From GWA2-66-18 sp964537395 (GTDB lineage: Bacteria; Elusimicrobiota; Elusimicrobia; UBA1565; UBA9628), in assembly GCA_964537395.1 (NCBI GenBank), contig CAZIBN010000005.1:6038-70037 (forward strand): a DNA stretch of 64,000 bases. Reading direction: 5' to 3'. Under the pieces are notes generated by a model. The model saw nothing but the letters and a program-made list of their open reading frames with translations. It did no database searches and was not told where the DNA came from. Numbering within the stretch: position 1 is the first letter of the stretch; the number at the start of each line of letters is the position of its first letter. The translations under genes were made by a program, and so were the position numbers. Positions 7,958 to 19,319 of this stretch are shown here, in pieces.

Positions 7958-8888
7958 AGGCGCTGGTGGGAAGGGCGGCGCCGCGGCTCTTATGCTCGTC
8001 GTCGCCGTGCTCGTGCTTGTGGCCGTCGGAGTAGCCGAGCTTCTTGACGAGCTTTTCGAGCGCATCCTTCTCGCCGTTGGTCTCGACGACCTCGGAGAGA
8101 TGCTCGAGGTAGGTGACCGCCTCGCCCAAGGCGATCTTGATCTTGTCATCAGGCTCGCGCAGCATCCACATCTTGAGCGAGCCGTGCAAGGTCAGCATGC
8201 GCTCGCCGCTCGGATCCATCAGCTTGAGCCAGAGGTACTGGGTCTTGAAGGCGCTGATCTCGCCCGCGATCTCAGCCTCGGGCGTCAATGTGCCGGCCGC
8301 GCGGTCGAGGGAGTGCTGGGCCTCGTGCGTGACGGTCGCGTAGGTGAAGGCGTCGCCGACCAGTATGCCGAGGAGCTTCATACGGTCGTTGAGCTTGATC
8401 ACTCCGCCGTCGAGGCGGTCGCGCATGTACTGGAAAATCCCCATCTGGTTGGGCGCGAGCTTGCCTTCGCTGTCGTAGCTGAGGCGCTTGTTGCCCTGGA
8501 GAGCGCGGGCCTGCGCGACGGTCGCCGTGAGCTCGGGAGGCGGCGGCTCCGTGTGGGTGCGCTTCCACAGGGCGATGCGGTTGTCGGCGGCTTCCTGCAT
8601 GCCGTCGATCGAGCCGACCTTGCCGGTGACCGGCTCCCGGTCCATGCGGCGGTAATTGCCGGCGGCGACCACGAGCTGCTGATCGGGGAGCTTGTCGAAG
8701 AAGCCGTGAGCCCGGGTCTTGATGGAGACGTTGGAGACGGAGATGTCGGCGACGGCGTCGCGCAGGGCGTCGGCGCGGGCCTTCAAGGTGGCGGGATCGA
8801 CGAACTCCTGGGCGGCGGGCGCGGGTTCGGGCTGATCCGCGAAGGCCGGAGCCGCGATGAGGAGGAATGCGAGAGCCAAAAGCGTCAT
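7958..8888 (-). CDS. Secreted protein with HExxH motif, 3' end in assembly gap
   Basis: At least 310 residues. The start at 8888 gives a signal peptide (MTLLALAFLLIAAPAFADQ). The mature part is mostly helical. THEAQHSLD around residue 200 fits the HExxH zinc-peptidase pattern, and EIAGEISAFKTQYLW follows about 20 residues later with Glu residues that could be a third ligand. The C-terminal end before the gap is His-rich (DGHKHEHGDDEHK), suggesting metal binding. I cannot assign a peptidase family. It converges on the PAP2 gene across the gap. Confidence 0.75.
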
Positions 8889-8945
8889 GTGATTAGTATA
8901 GAGGAAAACGCCCGTCGGTACGTGGGTCCCCGGGCCCATGTTCGC

Positions 8946-12159
<3,214 letters not shown>

Positions 12160-12182
<23 letters not shown>

Positions 12183-12611
12183 TGGGCATCGCTCCGCTCT
12201 TGGGGAAGCTCTCGAGGCCGTCGGCGATCGCGCACAGCGCGCCGAGCANNNNNNNNNNNNNNNNNNNNNNNNNNNNNNNNNNNNNNNNNNNNNNNNNNNN
12301 NNNNNNNNNNNNNNNNNNNNNNNNNNNNNNNNNNNNNNNNNNNNNNNNACGTCCTTGGGGCCGCACTCGACGCGCAGGCGCGTCTCGGCGTTAAGCCATG
12401 TCGTCACGGTGACGGTGCCCTCGAGGGACTCGATGGCCACTTTTCGGCCGTTCCAGCTTCCGCCCAGGCGCGGCGGATTCGCCTCGTATTCGAGGCCGAG
12501 GACCCCTTTCATGGCCGGCCATTGCAGCGCGGGCGTGTTGAGCTTGTGCTCGTGCCAGAAATACCAGATGAACGGGGCGAGGCAGGCGAGGACTATGAGC
12601 AGCAGCATCAT
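12160..12611 (-). CDS. Hypothetical membrane-anchored protein between carA and carB, interrupted by gap
   Basis: The frame opens at 12611 (ATGA overlap with the carA stop) with one hydrophobic segment, MMLLLIVLACLAPFIWYFW, then a small soluble region (for example RKVAIESLEGTVTVTTWLN) up to the gap. After the gap a frame ending LESFPKSGAMPNAQAKRP stops at 12160, overlapping the carB start by 23 nt; it reads like the natural C-terminus. The two parts are out of phase across 100 N, which is expected if the gap length is arbitrary. No family recognised. Tight packing implies translation with carA and carB. Confidence 0.65.
12249..12348. other. Assembly gap of 100 N
   Basis: A second conventional 100-base scaffold gap, inside the small ORF between carA and carB. 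Its real length is unknown. Confidence 0.98.
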
Positions 12612-13723
12612 CGGGATCGGGCCTCCTGGCGGGCGAGCATCAGGTTCTTGAAGCGCTCGAATAAATAGCGGCTGTCGTGAGGACCGGCCGAGGCTTCGGG
12701 GTGATATTGAACGGAGAAGGCGGGGAGCTCGGTGTGGGCCATGCCCTCGGAGGTGCCGTCGTTCAGGTTCACGTGCGTCGTCTTGACCGTGGACGGGAGC
12801 GTCTTCAGATCCACGCAGAAGCCGTGGTTCTGGGATGTGATCTCGATCTTGCCGGTCTCCAGGTCTTTGACGGGATGATTGGAGCCGTGGTGCCCGAATT
12901 TTAATTTGTAGGTCTTGCCGCCGAGCGCCAAGCCGAGAAGCTGATGGCCGAGGCATATGCCGAACAACGGGATCCGTTCGGCCAGAAGATTCTTTATCGT
13001 CTCGATCGCGTCCGTCACGGGCTCCGGGTCTCCGGGGCCGTTGCTGAGCAGAACGCCGTCGGGCTTGAGACTGATGATCTGCTTGGCGGTCGTCGCGGCG
13101 GGGACCACGGTGACCTTGCAGCCCATCGCGGCGAGGCAGCGCAGGATGCCGTGCTTGACGCCGAAGTCCATGACCACGACATGCAAGGTCTTTTCGGCGG
13201 GCTTGTAGCCCTCTTCCCAGGAATAGGATTTCTCGCAGGTGACGATCTTCGCGAGGTTCTGCCCGGCCATCGAGGGCAGGGCCTTCGCCTTGGCGACGAG
13301 CCGGCTCTTGTCGCCGTCGAGCGTGGAAATGATGCCGCGCAACGCGCCTTTATCCCGAAGCTTGAGCGTCAGCGCGCGGGTGTCGATCTCCTCGATGCCC
13401 ACGATGCCGTGCTTTTTGAGGAAGTCGCCGACCGGCTGGATCGACTCGTAGTTGGAGGGGGTCTTGCACATCTCACGCACGACGAAGCCGGACAGGCGGG
13501 GGCGGCTTGACTCGTTGTCGCCCGCGGTGATGCCGTAGTTACCGATGAGGGGGTAGGTCATGACCACGCACTGGCCCGCGTACGACGCGTCGGTCAGGAT
13601 CTCCTGGTAGCCCGTCATCGCCGTGTTGAACACGAACTCGCCGCCGGTCTCTCCGGCGGCGCCGCACGCGCGCCCGGTATACACGGTCCCGTCTTCCAGA
13701 GCCAGCCAAGCTTTGTCGTTCAT
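12608..13723 (-). CDS. carA: Carbamoyl phosphate synthase, small subunit (glutaminase)
   Basis: 371 residues. It hydrolyses glutamine and channels ammonia to CarB. The N-terminal CPSase domain starts AWLALEDGTVYTGRACGA. The class I amidotransferase triad is the Cys in FGICLGHQLLGLALGG near residue 255 and the His/Glu in VQYHPEAS near residue 338. It is separated from carB by one small ORF. A TAAAAT -10 at 13734-13739 (complement) lies 10 nt upstream, between the gene and the palindrome at 13746-13814, so carA may have its own promoter. Confidence 0.96.
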   Translation of the reverse strand: MNDKAWLALEDGTVYTGRACGAAGETGGEFVFNTAMTGYQEILTDASYAGQCVVMTYPLIGNYGITAGDNESSRPRLSGFVVREMCKTPSNYESIQPVGDFLKKHGIVGIEEIDTRALTLKLRDKGALRGIISTLDGDKSRLVAKAKALPSMAGQNLAKIVTCEKSYSWEEGYKPAEKTLHVVVMDFGVKHGILRCLAAMGCKVTVVPAATTAKQIISLKPDGVLLSNGPGDPEPVTDAIETIKNLLAERIPLFGICLGHQLLGLALGGKTYKLKFGHHGSNHPVKDLETGKIEITSQNHGFCVDLKTLPSTVKTTHVNLNDGTSEGMAHTELPAFSVQYHPEASAGPHDSRYLFERFKNLMLARQEARSR

Positions 13724-13745
13724 CGTTGCCCCGATTTTATCATTC

Positions 13746-13814
13746 TGGTGTCAGGCCTACCGGTACTTACAGTGTTCCCGATGAATACTGTAAGTACCGG
13801 TAGGCCTGACACCA
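13746..13814. repeat. Perfect inverted repeat, 28-bp arms, GTCAGGCCT tip
   Basis: Arms 13746-13773 and 13787-13814 are exact reverse complements; the stem extends 4 more pairs inward if one G-T wobble is allowed. The outer end reads TGGTGTCAGGCCT, sharing GTCAGGCCT with the element at 2391-2453, while the inner stem is different. Like that element it lies just past a stop codon (purN-purH, 13821) and about 20 nt before the next start (carA), followed by a TAAAAT -10. It may terminate transcription or be a REP-like mobile palindrome. Confidence 0.85.
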
Positions 13815-13820
13815 TGTAGG

Positions 13821-16010
13821 TCAGTGCCGGAAGTGCCTCATGCCCGTCATGACCATCGCCAGATTGTGCTCGTCCGCCGCGGCGATCACCTCGGCGTCCT
13901 TGATGGACCCGCCGGGGTGGATGATCGCGGAGATGCCCAGATTGAAGGCGGCGTCGATGCCGTCGCGGAAGGGGAAGAAGGCGTCGGAGGCGAGCACGAG
14001 CGCGGCGGGGCCCTCGTTGTCGCGCAGCCAGAGCTTGAACTTCACGCCGGACATGTGGACCGAGTCCACGCGCGACATCTGCCCCGCGCCGATGCCGACC
14101 GTGCGGTCGGGGCCGGCGAGGACGATGGCGTTGGACTTCACGTGCTTGGCGGCCGTCCAGGCGAAGCGCAGGGCGGCCTCTTCCTTGGCGTTCGGCGCGC
14201 GCTTGGAGACGACCTTCCAGTCCGGGCCGGTGATCGCGCGGTCGGGCTCGGTGACGAGGACCTCATCGCCGATCGAGCGGTATTGCAGCGCGCCGGTCGG
14301 CGGGCGCGTGCGCACGAGGATGCGGACGTTGGGCTTCTTCGTGAGGATCTCGAGGGCCTCGGGATCGTAGCCGGGGGCGACGAGGACCTCGACGAAGCGC
14401 TTGCTCAGAAGCTCGGCGATGGCGCGCGTGACCGGGCGGTTGAAGGCGAGCGCGCCACCGAAGGCGGAGAGCGGATCGGTGGCCCAGGCTTTGTCGAAGG
14501 CTTGCTCGATCGTCTCGCCGGTGCCGATGCCGGCGGGGGTCACATGCTTGAACACGACGGCGGCGGGAGCCTCGAAGTCGGAGACGGCGTCCCAGGTGCC
14601 GGCGGCGTCGAGGAGGTTGTTGTAGGAAAGCTCCTTGCCGTGGATCTTGGAGAAGGACATCCCGGCCTCGGAGGCGTACAGCGCGGCCTTCTGGTGCGGG
14701 TTCTCGCCGTAGCGCAGGTCCTGGACCTTGATCAGGCGGTTCTCGAGCATCGCGGGGAAGTCTCCGGCCTCCTTCGCGCCGGCGGCGGCACCGCCGGCCC
14801 AGGCACCCGAGATCATCGTGTCGTACTCGGCGGTGTGGCGAAAGCCCGTCAGCGCCAGGCGCTTGCGCGTCTCGAGCGTCAGGCGGCATTGCGCGGCGTT
14901 GAGCTCGGCCAGCACGCCCGCGTAGTCGGAGGGCGCGGTGAGCACGGCCACATCCTCGAAATTCTTGCTCGCGGCGCGGATCAGGGCGACGCCGCCGATG
15001 TCGATCTGCTCGATAACGGCTTGTTCGTAGGGGTCCTTGGCTTCGGCGACGGTCTTGGCGAACGGATAAAGATTCACGGCGACGAGATCGATCGGTTCGA
15101 GGCCGAAAAGCTCGGCCTCGCGGACCTGCTTGGGATCCTTGCGGCGCAGCAGAATGGCCCCGTGGACATGCGGATGGAGTGTTTTAACCCGGCCGTCGAG
15201 GATCTCGGGAAAGCCCGTCATCGTTTCGAGGGGCCTCACGGGAAGACCGGCCTGCACGAGAGCCTTGAAGGTGCCCGAGGTCGAGACGATCTCCACGCCA
15301 AGCTCATGAAGGCCCTTCGCAAAATCAACGACCCCGGTTTTATCTGACACCGAGATCAGCGCGCGCTTGAGGCGGGGCGACGCCTCGTGCGGAGACGGCT
15401 TCGCGACGAACTTCCCGTCCTCGATCTTGGCGCGGCCTTCGGCGAATAAGGCGACGGCGCGCGGATAGATCCAATGCTCCTGCGCCAGCACGCGCGCGGC
15501 CAGGGTGCCGGCGGTGTCGGTGGCGAGCACGGGGACCGTCGCCTGCAGGACGATCGGGCCGTGGTCGTATTCCTCGTCGACGATGTGGATGGTGGCGCCG
15601 CTGACCTTGACGCCCGCGGCGACGACGGCCTCATGGACTTTCTTGCCGTACATGCCCTGCCCGCCGAATGCGGGCAGAAGGGCGGGGTGGACGTTGAGGA
15701 TGCGTCCCGGGTAGGCCTCGATGAGCGGGCGCGCGATCTTGAGCATGAAGCCCGCGAGGCAGATGATCTCGACACCGCGCTTCTTGCATTCATGGGCGAG
15801 GAACGCGTTATACTCGTCGGCCGTCGGGTGCTCGTTCTGGGGGCAGACCAAGGTCTCGATGCCCAGCCGCTGGGCTCGGCGCACCGCGCCCGCGTCCTCC
15901 TTGTTGGAGACGACGAGGGCGACCGAGCCGCGCACGCGCCCGTCCGTGCAGGCGTCGAGCAGGGCCTGGAGGTTGGTGCCTTCTCCGGAGGCGAAGACCG
16001 CGATCTTCAT
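13821..16010 (-). CDS. purNH: Fused GAR transformylase and AICAR transformylase/IMP cyclohydrolase
   Basis: 729 residues. Residues 1-205 are PurN-like: start MKIAVFASGEGTNLQALLDA, catalytic region NVHPALLPAFGG, and EYDHGPIVLQATVPV with the catalytic Asp. From about residue 212 a full PurH follows: cyclohydrolase part KRALISVSDKTGVVDFAKGL and GRVKTLHPHVHG, then the transformylase part with VVFKHVTPAGIG and ATDPLSAFGGALAFN, ending in AMVMTGMRHFRH. One chain thus covers the third and the last two steps of IMP synthesis. The usual KHxNPCG of PurH reads KHVTPAG here. The coding frame is uninterrupted; the two halves are normally separate genes. Confidence 0.95.
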   Translation of the reverse strand: MKIAVFASGEGTNLQALLDACTDGRVRGSVALVVSNKEDAGAVRRAQRLGIETLVCPQNEHPTADEYNAFLAHECKKRGVEIICLAGFMLKIARPLIEAYPGRILNVHPALLPAFGGQGMYGKKVHEAVVAAGVKVSGATIHIVDEEYDHGPIVLQATVPVLATDTAGTLAARVLAQEHWIYPRAVALFAEGRAKIEDGKFVAKPSPHEASPRLKRALISVSDKTGVVDFAKGLHELGVEIVSTSGTFKALVQAGLPVRPLETMTGFPEILDGRVKTLHPHVHGAILLRRKDPKQVREAELFGLEPIDLVAVNLYPFAKTVAEAKDPYEQAVIEQIDIGGVALIRAASKNFEDVAVLTAPSDYAGVLAELNAAQCRLTLETRKRLALTGFRHTAEYDTMISGAWAGGAAAGAKEAGDFPAMLENRLIKVQDLRYGENPHQKAALYASEAGMSFSKIHGKELSYNNLLDAAGTWDAVSDFEAPAAVVFKHVTPAGIGTGETIEQAFDKAWATDPLSAFGGALAFNRPVTRAIAELLSKRFVEVLVAPGYDPEALEILTKKPNVRILVRTRPPTGALQYRSIGDEVLVTEPDRAITGPDWKVVSKRAPNAKEEAALRFAWTAAKHVKSNAIVLAGPDRTVGIGAGQMSRVDSVHMSGVKFKLWLRDNEGPAALVLASDAFFPFRDGIDAAFNLGISAIIHPGGSIKDAEVIAAADEHNLAMVMTGMRHFRH

Positions 16011-16987
16011 CAGATGATCTCGACCTCGTGCTTGCCTTCGACGATCTCACCGACGAGGCGGGCCTCAGGCAGGGCCTTCTTCGCCGCGGCCAGGCTCTCG
16101 GGGCGGATCACGATGACGAGGCCCAGGCCCATGTTGAACGTGCGCCACATCTCCTTCTCGGGGACATTGCCGCGGCGCTGGATCTCGCGGAACAGCGGGT
16201 TCATCTTCCAGGCGTCCTTGCGGAAGATCGCTTTACGGCCGCGCGGCAGGATGCGGGGCACGTTCTCGACGAGGCCGCCGCCGGTGATGTGGGAGAGGCC
16301 CATGATGATGCCCTCCTCGGCGCGCAGGGCCTTGGTGAGAGCGTTGACCTCGTCGACGTAGATGCGGGTCGGGGTGAGGAGCGCCTTGCCGAATTTGGCG
16401 AGGTCCCGGCCTTTAAAGACTTGTCGGGCCAACGAGTACCCGTTGCTGTGGAGGCCCGACGACGGCAGGCCCAGTATCAGGTCTCCCGGATATATCTTGG
16501 AGCCGTCGATGACGTCCTTGCGCTTGACGATGCCGACCGCGAAGCCCGCGAGGTCGTACTCGTCCTTGGGATACATGCCGGGCATCTCCGCGGTCTCGCC
16601 GCCGAGGAGGACGCAGCGGCCGAGCTGGCAGCCCTTCATGATCCCGGCGATGATCTTCTTGGAGGTCTTCAGCTTGAGCTTTCCGGTGGCATAGTAGTCG
16701 AGGAAGATCAGGGGCTTGGCGCCGCAGCAGACGAGGTCGTTGACCGACATCGCGACGAGGTCGATGCCGATGGTGTCGTGCCGGTCGAGCGCGAAGGCGA
16801 GCTTGAGCTTGGTGCCCACACCGTCGGTGCAGGCGACGAGCTCCCAGGGTCCGTCGCCGTCGAGGTCGAGGGGGAAGAGGCCCGCGAAGCCGCCGATGGC
16901 CGGGGCCTTCTTCTGGATATGGTCGACAAGTTTATCCGCAAGATCGATGTTCACGCCGGATTTGCGATACGTGAGCGTGGCGGCCAT
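16010..16987 (-). CDS. purM: Phosphoribosylformylglycinamidine cyclo-ligase (AIR synthetase)
   Basis: 325 residues, slightly shorter than the usual 340-350. It closes the imidazole ring of the purine precursor (FGAM to AIR). Recognisable parts are LVACTDGVGTKLKLAF, GIDLVAMSVNDLVCCGAKPL, a metal/phosphate loop near GGETAEMPGMYP, and GLSHITGGGLVENVPRILP. The start at 16987 (MAATLTYRKSGVNI) has GGAG 8 nt upstream and shares one base with the pyrE stop; its own stop shares one base with the purN-purH start. Confidence 0.96.
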   Translation of the reverse strand: MAATLTYRKSGVNIDLADKLVDHIQKKAPAIGGFAGLFPLDLDGDGPWELVACTDGVGTKLKLAFALDRHDTIGIDLVAMSVNDLVCCGAKPLIFLDYYATGKLKLKTSKKIIAGIMKGCQLGRCVLLGGETAEMPGMYPKDEYDLAGFAVGIVKRKDVIDGSKIYPGDLILGLPSSGLHSNGYSLARQVFKGRDLAKFGKALLTPTRIYVDEVNALTKALRAEEGIIMGLSHITGGGLVENVPRILPRGRKAIFRKDAWKMNPLFREIQRRGNVPEKEMWRTFNMGLGLVIVIRPESLAAAKKALPEARLVGEIVEGKHEVEII

Positions 16988-17553
16988 TATTTTTTCTCCA
17001 TGCGGCTTCCGGGTTTTATAACGGGAATGCCCGCCCGACAGGGCGGGCAAGCTTCAGGCCTCCAGGCCGGTATCGAAACCTTCCAGAGGGCGGTATAAGG
17101 CGCTCCTAAATCGAGTCCTCCATCCGTTCGGTCGATGATCGAGAGCGCTCCGATAGCATTCGCGCCGGCGGCGCCAATAACCTCGAATACTTCCTTCGTT
17201 GATTTGCCGGTGGTCACGACGTCCTCCACCACGATAACTTTTTCGCCGGGCTTGAGGGTGAATCCGCGGCGCAGCAACACGGTCCCGTCGACGCGTTCCG
17301 TGAAATAGTGCCTTACGCCGAGAGCCCTCGCGACCTCGTGCCCGATCATGAGCCCGCCCATCGCAGGGGAAAGGACCAGGTCGGGCTTCTCCGCGACCTT
17401 CGAGGCCAGCTCCCGGCCCAGCTGCTCGGCCGCGCCCGGCTGAGCCAGGACGAGGGCGCACTGCAGGTAGCGGTCGCTGTGAAGCCCCGACGAGAGCAGG
17501 AAGTGGCCCTTGAGAAGGGCGCCGTGTTCGATGAAGAGATTCTCGATGTTCAT
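16987..17553 (-). CDS. pyrE: Orotate phosphoribosyltransferase
   Basis: 188 residues. It joins orotate to PRPP to give OMP. The PRPP motif is VIVVEDVVTTGKSTKE near residues 105-120, and the N-terminus LFIEHGALLKGHFLLSSGLHS is typical. The last 25 residues (from about WRPEACPPCRAG) look like an extension and are encoded partly by a 9-bp GC-rich hairpin at 17028-17049, so the tail may be an insertion rather than conserved sequence. It overlaps the purM start by 1 nt and lies 9 nt after pyrF. Confidence 0.95.
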   Translation of the reverse strand: MNIENLFIEHGALLKGHFLLSSGLHSDRYLQCALVLAQPGAAEQLGRELASKVAEKPDLVLSPAMGGLMIGHEVARALGVRHYFTERVDGTVLLRRGFTLKPGEKVIVVEDVVTTGKSTKEVFEVIGAAGANAIGALSIIDRTDGGLDLGAPYTALWKVSIPAWRPEACPPCRAGIPVIKPGSRMEKK

Positions 17554-17562
17554 TCGTTGCCG

Positions 17563-18324
17563 TTAAAGCTCGAGGTTATCCCCGGCGTTTTCAACGTTGG
17601 AAGCGCTGTGGACAACTTCATTTTTATCCAGGGACTTCGGGGCGGCCGCCTTCATCTCGGCCAGGATGTCGAGCGCCGCTTTTCGGGGATCGCTCGCGTG
17701 GGTGATCGGTCGGCCGATCACGACGAAATCGATGCCCAGCTTCGCCGCTTCGCCCGGGGTCATCACGCGGGTCTGGTCGTTGAGGGCGGCGCCTTTGGGG
17801 CGGATGCCCGGGGTCACGAACTTCATGTCGAGATGCGGGAAGGCCTTTTTGAGCATGCCCACCTCCCGGGGAGAGCAGATTGTCGCGTCCGCCCCGCCGA
17901 CCCAGCCTTGCTTCGCGAGCGATCTCACCAATGAAGGGATTTTCGCCGAAGGCGAGAATATCTTGACGTCCTTGGGGCCCATGCTCGTCAGCACGGTGAC
18001 GCCCCACAGCTTCGGGCGCGGCATGACCTCGGCCGCGGCGTGGAGCATGTCGGAGCCGCCCAGCAGGTGGAAGGAGACCGCGTCGACTCCGAGCCTCTGC
18101 GCCTCGCGCACGGCGTGCGCCACGGTCTGCGGGATGTCGTGGAGCTTGAGGTCGAGGAAGACCTTGCCGCCGTGGCGCTGGACGATATCGACGGCGCGCT
18201 TCCCGTGGGCCGTGAACAGCTGGAGGCCGACCTTGTACCAGACGATCGTGCCGTGGAGGGCCTTGAGCAGGTCCTCCTGCTTCTTGATGGAGTCGACATC
18301 GAGGGCGACGATGATCTGCGTCAC
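17563..18324 (-). CDS. pyrF: Orotidine 5'-phosphate decarboxylase
   Basis: 253 residues, PyrF type. It removes CO2 from OMP to form UMP. The catalytic segment is VFLDLKLHDIPQTV near residues 56-70 (Lys-x-x-Asp), with the N-terminal strand IIVALDVDS and the phosphate loop near GIRPKGAALNDQTR. It starts with GTG at 18324, overlapping the pyrD stop by 4 nt (GTGA). It is followed 9 nt later by pyrE, so the last two steps of UMP synthesis are adjacent. Confidence 0.95.
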   Translation of the reverse strand: MTQIIVALDVDSIKKQEDLLKALHGTIVWYKVGLQLFTAHGKRAVDIVQRHGGKVFLDLKLHDIPQTVAHAVREAQRLGVDAVSFHLLGGSDMLHAAAEVMPRPKLWGVTVLTSMGPKDVKIFSPSAKIPSLVRSLAKQGWVGGADATICSPREVGMLKKAFPHLDMKFVTPGIRPKGAALNDQTRVMTPGEAAKLGIDFVVIGRPITHASDPRKAALDILAEMKAAAPKSLDKNEVVHSASNVENAGDNLEL

Positions 18325-19319
18325 GATAAGCCCTGGGTGATCCGTTTGACGGTCGAGGGGCCGCCGTAAATCAGCCCCGTGTAAAGCTGGACGAGGTCGG
18401 CGCCGGCGTTCAGGCGCTCGCGCGCGTCCTGCGCAGTTCCGATGCCGCCGACGCCGATGATGGGAAGAGAGGTCATCGCGCGGACCTTACGAACGAGCTC
18501 GGTCGCGCGGACCCTGAGCGGCGCGCCGGAGAGGCCGCCGGATTCGTTTATATATTGTTCCGGAATACCTTTGCGGGAGATCGTGGTGTTCGAAACGACA
18601 AAACCTTGGGCCATTCGCGCGGCGACGCCGACGCAGTCGGCGAGATCGCCGTCGGCCAGATCGGGAGATAATTTCACGAGCACCGGTTTCCGCCCTGCGT
18701 TGGCGTCTTGTAATGCCTCTAATATCTGCGCCAAATTCGTTGCCGTTTGAAGATCGCGTAATCCTGGGGTGTTGGGGGAGGAGACGTTGATGACGAAGTA
18801 GTCGCCGTATTTGGCCAGCAAGCGAAAGGTCTGGGCGTATGCCTTGGGAGCGTCTTTCGCGTCGGTCCCCTTATTTAAGCCCAAATTGATGCCCAACGGC
18901 ACCGACGGAGGAGGGCTCGAAGACAAGCGCAACGCGACAGCCCGCGCGCCTTCTGAATTGAAGCCCAAACGGTTCAGGATCGCGCCCTCGGCCGGAAGCC
19001 TGAATAGGCGCGGTTTTGGATTGCCGCTTTGCGGCTCAAGCGTCACCGAGCCGATTTCAAGAAAACCAAAACCGAGCCCCGGTAAAATCGAAATCAGCTT
19101 CCCATCCTTATCGAACCCGGCTGCTAAACCGATCGGATTGGAAAATTTTATTCCGAATACCGTCTTCTCCAGATTTTGACCGGCTGCGCCGGTCAATAAC
19201 GACAAAACCTGTTCAGAGCCCGGGATGTGCGCCGCTAACGCCATTAGTCCCGACATTTCCTCATGGACACGCTCGGCATCGAGCGTGAAAAGCCACGGCT
19301 TGAGCGCTTCATAAAGCAT
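18321..19319 (-). CDS. pyrD: Dihydroorotate dehydrogenase (quinone, class 2)
   Basis: 332 residues. The FMN enzyme oxidises dihydroorotate at the membrane, passing electrons to quinone. Class 2 features are the N-terminal helix LYEALKPWLFTLDAERVHE, NPIGLAAGFDKDGK, and NVSSPNTPGLRDLQ with the catalytic Ser. Parts of this gene (roughly 18540-19300) are visibly richer in A and T than the flanking genes and use codons rarely seen there. It overlaps pyrC by 11 nt and pyrF by 4 nt. Confidence 0.95.
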   Translation of the reverse strand: MLYEALKPWLFTLDAERVHEEMSGLMALAAHIPGSEQVLSLLTGAAGQNLEKTVFGIKFSNPIGLAAGFDKDGKLISILPGLGFGFLEIGSVTLEPQSGNPKPRLFRLPAEGAILNRLGFNSEGARAVALRLSSSPPPSVPLGINLGLNKGTDAKDAPKAYAQTFRLLAKYGDYFVINVSSPNTPGLRDLQTATNLAQILEALQDANAGRKPVLVKLSPDLADGDLADCVGVAARMAQGFVVSNTTISRKGIPEQYINESGGLSGAPLRVRATELVRKVRAMTSLPIIGVGGIGTAQDARERLNAGADLVQLYTGLIYGGPSTVKRITQGLS

